From positions 125,520,564 to 125,584,563 of the forward strand of contig CM059971.1 of the NCBI GenBank assembly GCA_030490835.1: a stretch of 64,000 bases of DNA, read 5' to 3'. The stretch is from Annona cherimola (Eukaryota > Streptophyta > Magnoliopsida > Magnoliales > Annonaceae). A program made the translations under genes and the position numbers. Below are positions 56,901 to 64,000 of the stretch, piece after piece (position 1 is the first letter of the stretch; each line of letters begins with the position of its first letter). The notes under the pieces are model-generated. The model saw only the letters and a program-made list of their open reading frames with translations, did no database searches and was not told the DNA's origin.

Positions 56901-59020
56901 CACCAACTTAGTTGATTGAGCTTTGAGCTCTATCCATTGTCAGTGAACGTTTTAGCATTAATATTACATTCATGCTGGAGTCAAATTTTCCTTTGGGATT
57001 GCTATGGTTTTGTGTAAGATGTGATATTTATTTCTTGTGGTATATGCTGTGTTACTAATTTTACTTTTTTGCATATGGCTTTCAGGTTAAAACGGTATTT
57101 GTTGATGGTCTGCCTCCTTCATGGGATGAGGACCGTGTCAGGGAGCATCTCAAGAAATTTGGAGCAATTGAAAAGGTTGAACTTGCCCGAAATAGACCAT
57201 CAGCCAAGAGAAAAGATTTTGGCTTTGTCACTTTTGAGACGCATGATATGGCGGTGGCCTGTGCCGAAGCCCTCAATAACGCAGAACTGGGTGAAGGGGA
57301 TGGCAAGGTTTGCCTTATTATTATTATTATTTTTTTTTTCCATTTTGTCTATTTTTTCCATGTTTATGTTTTTTGATTATCATCTTGATTTATTTATTAT
57401 TGAGTTAGAGCTGCAGGCAGTTTGGACATAAGATCACTTAGGGTAGATACCCTGTCCTGGTTGGTTGAAGTTACCGTAAAGAGTTCTTTTCATGCTCTCT
57501 GTAGGTGAAAGTCAGGGTCAGGCTGTCACGGCCACATCGAGCGGGTAGATTGAAGCATGGTGTTCGGGGGTCCATTCCACCTGGCCGGGGATCTTGGGGA
57601 CATTTTCCATCCCGCAGGCATCCCATTAGGAGCTCAAGGGAAATTGATAGCCGGCTTGCTTCAATAGCTGCCCGTGGATTCAAGAGATCAAGTGGTTTGA
57701 GGGATGGACGTCAAATTATGATGACATCTGAGAGAGTTAGGCCTTTGCCTCCAGCAACAAGGTCTTATGACAGGAGGCCACCAAGTAATTTCGAATGTCC
57801 TTTTCTTTTCATTTGATTTTGTTGTAATTGGTTTATTTTTCCTGATTTATTTGTGTTATTTTCAATCAATTATTTCTGTCACTCAGTTCCTCGGTATCCT
57901 AAGAGCAGCTCAAGGAGGGATTATGCCAGGCTTGTTGAGGCTTCCCCTAGAAGCAGGGTTATGGCAGATTATGATTCCAGAGTTGTGGCTGAAAGGCGTT
58001 CATCTTATAGAGATGAGTATGCTTCCCGCGGATCTGGTTACTTTGATTCTACTCCTCGTGGTGGTTCTCGCACTATTTCAAGGAGGGCGTATGCAGATGA
58101 TGATTATGACCCAAGATTTGAAAGGCTCCCTCTCAGTTACAGGGAGGGAAGGGGACGTGACTATGACTCTATATCTGGTTCCAAGCGCCCCTACCCTGCG
58201 CTGGTCGGTATTTCTCTTATTTTATTTATTTCTTTGTCCTAGGTCTGTACAAATTAGTTGTTCTCCTGATTTTTTTTTTATGCAATTGCCATGAAAGAAA
58301 ATTATTGAAGACTGTCTTGTTTGTTTAGGATGATGTCCCTTCCCGTTATGCTGATGCTGGTGTTCGTCAATCAAGAGCTCGGTTGGACTATGAGATTAGT
58401 AGCAGTGGTTCAATGTATGGGGATACTTATACTGAAAGGTTGGAATTTCTTGACTCTTGTCTTTTTGTGACCACTAAAATCTTTGTGAGAAAAATGTGTT
58501 ACTTAATATCCATGCACTAATCCATGTAATATCCATGCACTAATCCATGTATTTCATGCCGGGGTGTAGGCTAGGGAGATCTCATCTGGGATATAGCAGT
58601 GGTAGAACCTCTCTCTCATCCCAGGACTCTCATGCTATCTATGGTGGCCGTCATGGTATGGGTTATGGAGGTATGATAAAGATGGTTATGTCTGCAGTTA
58701 TTTTCCTCCTCCTTTTCTGGCCCGATTTATTGATATTATCTTGCAAATGCGTTTCTGTTCTATGTTTCTATTAGGTTCTGTCAGCAGCAGTGATGTTGGT
58801 GGAATGTATTCTTCGAGCTACAGGAGTGATTATCTATCTCGTGGGTCCGATGTATGAATATACTTCCTTAGAAGTATTAATATTTATATCCAGTTATCAT
58901 TTCCTTTTCTCCTGTTCATTTTGTATTGTCTGTTTGCAGGTGGGCAGTAGTTCTTATTCGTCACTCTACTCTGGACGGAGTTTGAGTGGTAGTGGATATG
59001 GTTCTGGATCTTACTACTAA
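53964..59020 (+). CDS. Three-RRM hnRNP Q/LIF2-like RNA-binding protein
   Basis: Eleven exons: 53964-54249, 55683-56206, 56300-56389, 56489-56728, 57086-57307, 57505-57784, 57887-58203, 58329-58438, 58570-58670, 58775-58851, 58940-59020 (stop TAA); 775 aa, phases consistent. The N-terminus is basic (MPPRSTKKAGPGSGRARKT), then a long Glu/Asp-rich stretch (about 96-195). RRM1 about 206-280 (VFVGGL; KGFAFLRF), RRM2 about 286-368 (LFVGNV; RGFAFLEF), RRM3 about 383-458 (VFVDGL; KDFGFVTF). The C-terminus is Arg/Ser/Gly/Tyr-rich (SSSRRDYAR... to SGSGYGSGSYY). This architecture fits the plant hnRNP Q-like group that includes LIF2, a nuclear RNA-binding partner of LHP1; function here is inferred. Intron 1 is 1.4 kb. 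Which paralogue it is was not decided. Confidence 0.92.
58505..58550 (+). repeat. 23-bp perfect tandem duplication in hnRNP intron 8
   Basis: A 23-bp unit (AATATCCATGCACTAATCC...) occurs twice in direct succession at 58,505-58,527 and 58,528-58,550, 20 bp before the exon 9 acceptor. Both copies are identical. Confidence 0.75.
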
Positions 59021-62000
59021 GGTCTGTCGATTACTTATTTATCCTTTTCTACTAATATTCTGTTATTTCATATTACATCTGTGATTATTGCCTTGATATG
59101 TTGGCGTCCTGTGTACGGTGGGGGCATTTATGAGCTTTACTCTAACAGTGTTGAAGTGGGACTATGAGCTTCTAGTCATATGGATTTGTCTTCATGACAC
59201 AGATTCCACATTACAGGTGGCTGGTGTAGGCTGTCAGTTGTGTGAAGCCTCTTGGATTTTATACGATGCCTTTAGAGCGTAGTGGGCTTCTATTTTAGTC
59301 TCAAGGAAGGAGGCTTTAAGGCTGGTTGGAATGATTTTCATGAGAAGGGCTGAATAATACATTTTCTTGAGGATAGCCTGCAAGACATGCCTATAGTGCC
59401 GAGCATGTTCATTTTGAGGGGAATCAAAATATTGCTATGGTGCTAAAATACACAGATAAGCATCGTTATGTCTTATGTGTAAAATGAATATTTATTTTCA
59501 GTGCCTGTAAGAATTCCAGCAGATGGTTGAAGAGGTTTAATGCATTTCAAGTCTTTAATGAGTAGCCAAAAGGTTCAAGTGCTCTATAATGCATTTTTTG
59601 GTCCTTTATGGATATATTGTAAAATGGCTGAACTTTGGATCGACTCTTAACTCCAGAAGGTGTTCTTATGGCTGTTTATCCTTACATAAGTTTTTGCAGT
59701 GGAGTGGAATCTAAGAGCAGTTTGACAATTAACACGATTCATATGGAAGAAGCTTCATTGAGTCGACATTTGGATTGAATAACTGATGTTTCCCTTGAAA
59801 AGATATAACATTTTGGGTGGCCACACTTTCTTTTGATGTGGCTTCTGACTGCATCTTTTGATTGGTGAGTTCTGTCAGCACAAAGATGGAATTGCTGGCT
59901 GCTTCCAGATGAAAGGCTCTCTGCTGTTTGGACTTTGGACTCTTGTCGATTAAGATGGATTCTTATTGATTATACTGCATTTAAAATCACAAGCTTTTAC
60001 TGAGATGAAAATCTATAAAACGGACAAAATATGCCTTATCATGGACATGTGAATTACTTAAGGAGATTGGTGTAACTAGCCATTGCATTCTGGGACCTGA
60101 TTCGATTGTTGGACAGTTCAAAATTAATTTTGTGATCCATGGCTTCGAACCACACATAACAGATTAAAATTTTCACCTGCAGGATTTTATAAGGAATGAA
60201 GAAGGATCATAGTCAGATATTAGTTATTTTGTAGCAATTTGCAGGCAGCCAAAGCAGCAAGCTTTTTTGAAGGAAGAGTTTTTAGGAAAATATTCAGACT
60301 GCAAATTATGCAGGCTGTCGAAAGTAATAGCGTTTTCCTGAGGCATTACTTGGTTAGCATGCCTTTCGTTTTCTATTATGTAGTATTATTGTCCTACCGT
60401 TATGAACCAAGTGTCATGGTAAGGTCCAGATTGTAATGGCAAGAAGCAAGGAAGCAGGATATTTGGATCTAGGATTTGGGAAGCATCTACTGAAGATGCA
60501 AATGAGTTTGTGGAGGAAGGATCCTGAAAGTAAGCTTCAATCTACTCTAGAATTTTGCTCAAGAAAGTATTTCTGCATGTCATTTGTCATGGTATGGTGT
60601 CTTACCACTAGATTTGTGGATATTTTCATAATTGGAAACACTTCATAAGGAATAATTTTACTGATCCCTTGTTGTGGATAGTGGTGATATTCACAAGTCA
60701 TAGGATATCTACTTTAGATCATGTTGTTTTATATGAGTTTATGCACACTTATCCTAGGAAAGGTGTCTTGTGTTTCTTTTGTTGGCAAGATTGATAGTGT
60801 GCTTTGTTTTGGATCTGATGCTGTGTTTCTCAGTTCTACAAAACTAGGAACTTAACATTCATACGTGCCAAGTATAGACGTTGCCCAAAAATATCAGACA
60901 ATTCCCTAGTTGTTGGTTCTTGCTGCATTTCTAGTTTTAGGCCGGCTGGAGGAGGTGAATTAATGGATTGGTCATACAGCTGCTATGCGAGAATGCATTA
61001 TCTTAGTTTTATGGGTCGGTGGTGGTTTTGCAGTCAGTAGTTGAATTGTGGTGGTTTGTATGCCTAAATAAGAGCTTTTATGTTAGATGCTAAGTTTTAT
61101 GCTGTTAGTTGAGAATTTCCATTTGGCAGCAAGTGCTATGTAGAACAGAATGTGAAAAAGCCAATATACTATGTGGCACACTTTCCTTTGGGATGCTTTG
61201 AATTCTCAAATTGCAAAGGAAAATAAAAGAGAGCATGTGGTTCTTGTTGCCATTGATTGAAACTGCCTTTAGCGATTGGAAAATCCACTCACAACAGTTT
61301 CATAGCATTGCTGTGAGGACAAGGCAGTCCCCTGTTTAAAGATTATGCGTGTGTTACAGTATTGAATTTTACATCCGAGTGTAGCAGAGGAAATTGTGAA
61401 AATTCATTGCCACAGTTTTCCTTGGATGAAGAGTACAATGATTGGAACAGGATTCTAACATAACCCACAATTATTAATCAGCAGAAATTTTCACATAAAT
61501 GCTGTAATAGGCAACCCCATCCCCACCGGCACGTAGTTGGCAGAACTTGCTCCTACTCTTTCTGATTCTGGGTCCTCTTGGCAAGAACTTATTGCATGAT
61601 TATCCATCCTTACGGTGCTTGCATGCCTCTGATATTTTTAGCTGGTTTTGTTGTCTTGGGTGGGAGATGATATGAATTTGGGAGTTTGAAATGCTTAAAA
61701 CAACATTCACGACTGGTAGAGAAAGCGGGTCCCTTTCAGCGGTTGGTTTGAGAAGCTACCACGTGGGTGGCTTCAACCCCGACCCATAGTGTGTTTGTCT
61801 GTCTCCATGCATACATCGATGTTGCTACACCTTTTCTGTGATTTTTGATTTATTCCTTGCCTCATGCAATTTTGGGATTGTATATGAAATCGGGGCTAGG
61901 AAAATGTTAAAGTGTTGGAAATTCTGTCCTTTTAATTTCCCTTCCCAGCAATAGGGCACCTTAGGCATCAACAATGTTCAAGAAATTGTTCGCTTTCTAC

Positions 62001-63277
62001 TCAAGTAGACAGTGCCAATACATCCTCTTTTAATCTACTTAGCATTTGCCTCATTTTTGTATATATTGCTGTTTTGCTTCTTATTTTTATGCTTCAACAG
62101 TCAACAGATCTTTAATATTTTGCTGTGATGTGGCTACAGCATTTTCTTCCTCGTGTGTATTATTTCTTGTATAAGCATCATTTTGTAAACAAATCCCCAA
62201 TTCCAAGGGTTGTGAGCAAGCAAACCCCACTTGTAAGAATGGTGTAAATTGGTTCCGTTTAGCTTGATAATGAAATTGTTGGTCAAAGAAACAAATTTGC
62301 TCGGAACAAATGTGTCTAAACTGTAATCGTTGCTTCATTCTATGAATTATTTCTGGGTTGGTCGTGATGATGGAGGAGTGTCTGTAGTGGGTAAAGACTG
62401 GGCTGGCATGCTCTACCCCGGCTGTTGCTTGATAGTACAAATAATTCGGCGCCATAAGAAACTGAACTAGGCTTCGGATGGGGACTTCTCTAGCGTGCAA
62501 GGTTCTGACACGAATACGATAAGAAACTGAAATGGAGTTCGATGATGCCCCTAGGTTCAATCAAATTTTGATCGGGTTTCATCTTTTGTTCCTTTTTAGT
62601 GTGTTTGGTACGAGTTTACAAAAAATATCTTTACTGCTCTCTATGACCCTACTCACCCCTTGATATGATTTAACGTCTTAGCCTTCTGATCCTACCTTTT
62701 CAGTTATTTCCTTTGTCCTAATAATTTTTTTTGTAGTATCCCATCAATTTTATTTATGTTCTCTTTATTTCTAATCATTCTTTTTGTAATATCATTTCAA
62801 TTTTATTTATGTTCTCTCCTTTCAAATTTTTTTTTTTTTTTTGTTTTCACAAAATTTCTCCGGTTCTCTCTCTCTCTCTCTGCATGCCAAGCACACCATA
62901 ATGAATTTTAACCCATTTTAGAAAGTAATTCGAATCTCTTCTTGACAGAGCTTATGGCCTCCTGTGTTTTCAAGTCTAACCATGGGTTGAAATGTTTTTA
63001 TCTCCGGTTTTGGTCCAACTGGATTCAAAACGTGTTGTGAAAATTCTTATAATTGCGTTTAATTATATTAATTGAATTAAAAAAATTATATAAATATTAA
63101 AAATACATATTTACTGCAATGCGTTCACATGGAAATTGGATAACATTGTAATGATGGAAAATTTTGGAAATAAGATAAAATCATAGTATTTAATGAAGAA
63201 GTTTTGTTCCTAGGAGAAAAAAATTCCGCTGTTAGCCAATCCATTGTATGATTTGTATCAACAAGGCACGTATATTG
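59021..63277. other. Repeat-poor region downstream of the hnRNP gene
   Basis: For about 3.6 kb after the stop the composition stays gene-like (less AT-rich, few homopolymers, no MITE), unlike the other intergenic DNA here. It holds only short frames without domains, the longest 157 codons on the minus strand at 62,087-62,560. It may be a long or alternatively spliced 3' UTR, a non-coding transcript or unique intergenic DNA. From about 62,600 it becomes AT-rich, with a T-run (about 62,827-62,841) and a (TC)n run (about 62,866-62,881). Confidence 0.4.
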
Positions 63278-64000
63278 TAGGGGTGGGAATCGGGGCGGGT
63301 CGGGACGGGTCAGGGTTTGCCCAACCCTGACCCTACTTTTCAAAAATTTTGTTTGACCCTTATTTTATACCGGGTCGGGATAAGGTTGGTTTGACCCTTA
63401 CTTTTTTTTACCAGGTATAGGAACAAAATTCGGGTCGGTATCGGACCGGTTTGGGATAGCGGGTCGGGTCAAAAATACGAGTCAAATAAGATAATTTTCA
63501 AATTATATATATATATCAAACATAAGTATACATCTATACTAAATTTAAATATTATATGTTTCAATATTTCATTAATTATTAAAAAACACATAATTAAGAA
63601 AACAAAACATTTGAAAATATAGTATACATTTATTAAAATAGGTTAATATACAATTACACATAAGAGTTATATACGTAAAAAAATTTTATTGATTCTTATA
63701 TTGCTTTTTGAATAAATTGATTCTTCTATTGTTGATAGAGTTAATTATAAAAAAGTAAAAAATTTGAAAGAAAATAATAATAACATTTCAATATAGTCTT
63801 ATAATTTTTAATAAATTTATATATGCGGGGTGGGTCGGACTCTTCGGGTCAGGACATGGTTGACTCACCCCAACCCTATTTTTGAATTCGGGTCAAAATG
63901 TCTGACCCATCCCTATACCGGGTCAAAAATGTATTGGTTTTACCCGGCCAAAAACGAGTCGGGTCAATACCGGGTCACGGGTCGACCCGCCCCAATTCCC
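63278..64000. mobile_element. hAT-like element truncated by the window end
   Basis: The left end TAGGGGTGGGAATCGGGGCG matches the terminus of 43,169-46,090 (TAGGGGTAGGAATCAGGGCG), and the last bases of the window read GGGTCGACCCGCCCCAATTCCC, the start of the matching inverted right end. Subterminal GGGTCGGG/GACCC repeats lie on both sides of an AT-rich core. The element should finish within about 10 bp beyond the window. No transposase frame. Confidence 0.75.

Noticed and set aside
62087..62560. 157-codon open frame on the minus strand
   Set aside because: Longest frame downstream of the hnRNP gene, but no domain, no exon partners, and it lies opposite a likely transcribed 3' region.
1..64000. 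LTR retrotransposons or autonomous transposons
   Set aside because: No reverse transcriptase, integrase, gag or transposase motif was recognised in any frame, and no paired LTRs were noticed. A full self-alignment would be needed to exclude solo LTRs.
1..64000. CRISPR arrays, bacterial operons, rRNA genes
   Set aside because: Repeats here are dispersed or inverted, not regularly spaced direct repeats, and genes are spliced plant genes.

Overview
The window is nuclear DNA of a flowering plant. Four intron-containing genes are plant-type or plant-specific families, introns are short and AT-rich with GT..AG borders, and intergenic DNA is AT-rich and packed with short DNA-transposon derivatives. 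The species cannot be told from the sequence. No bacterial-type operons, tRNA, rRNA, CRISPR or organellar genes were seen. All gene models were built by hand by joining open frames at GT/AG sites with consistent phase.

Layout. (1) 1-5.3 kb: intergenic, with a possible gene remnant, a SINE, a LINE-like insertion with a 22-bp target duplication, and fold-back elements. (2) 6.1-7.7 kb, + strand: a SPEAR/TIE-type transcriptional adaptor (SPL motif plus C-terminal EAR motif), 5 exons, 384 aa. (3) 14.6-9.7 kb, - strand: an NCL-type EF-hand Na+/Ca2+ exchanger, 7 exons, 569 aa; intron 3 holds a hAT-like element. (4) 14.8-37.9 kb: about 23 kb without a recognisable gene, filled with Tourist-like MITEs, fold-back elements and a CACTA-like MITE. 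(5) 38.1-40.9 kb, + strand: a group E bZIP factor of the bZIP34/bZIP61 type, 4 exons, 283 aa. (6) 41-53.8 kb: transposon-rich, with hAT-like elements nested inside one another (42.9-46.8 kb) and a family of near-perfect palindromic elements with 9-bp target duplications. (7) 54.0-59.0 kb, + strand: a three-RRM hnRNP Q/LIF2-like protein, 11 exons, 775 aa. (8) 59.0-63.2 kb: a repeat-poor stretch that may include long 3' UTR or non-coding transcript. (9) 63.3 kb to the end: the start of another hAT-like element cut by the window edge.

The four genes do not form a pathway: two are transcriptional regulators, one is an ion transporter and one is an RNA-binding protein. The most notable material is in the mobile DNA. 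Two nested hAT-like elements each keep perfect 8-bp target duplications. A palindromic Mutator-like MITE family has one member inserted 121 bp upstream of the hnRNP start codon. I found no reverse transcriptase, integrase or transposase reading frame, so every mobile element seen here appears non-autonomous. No wholly new biological system was evident.
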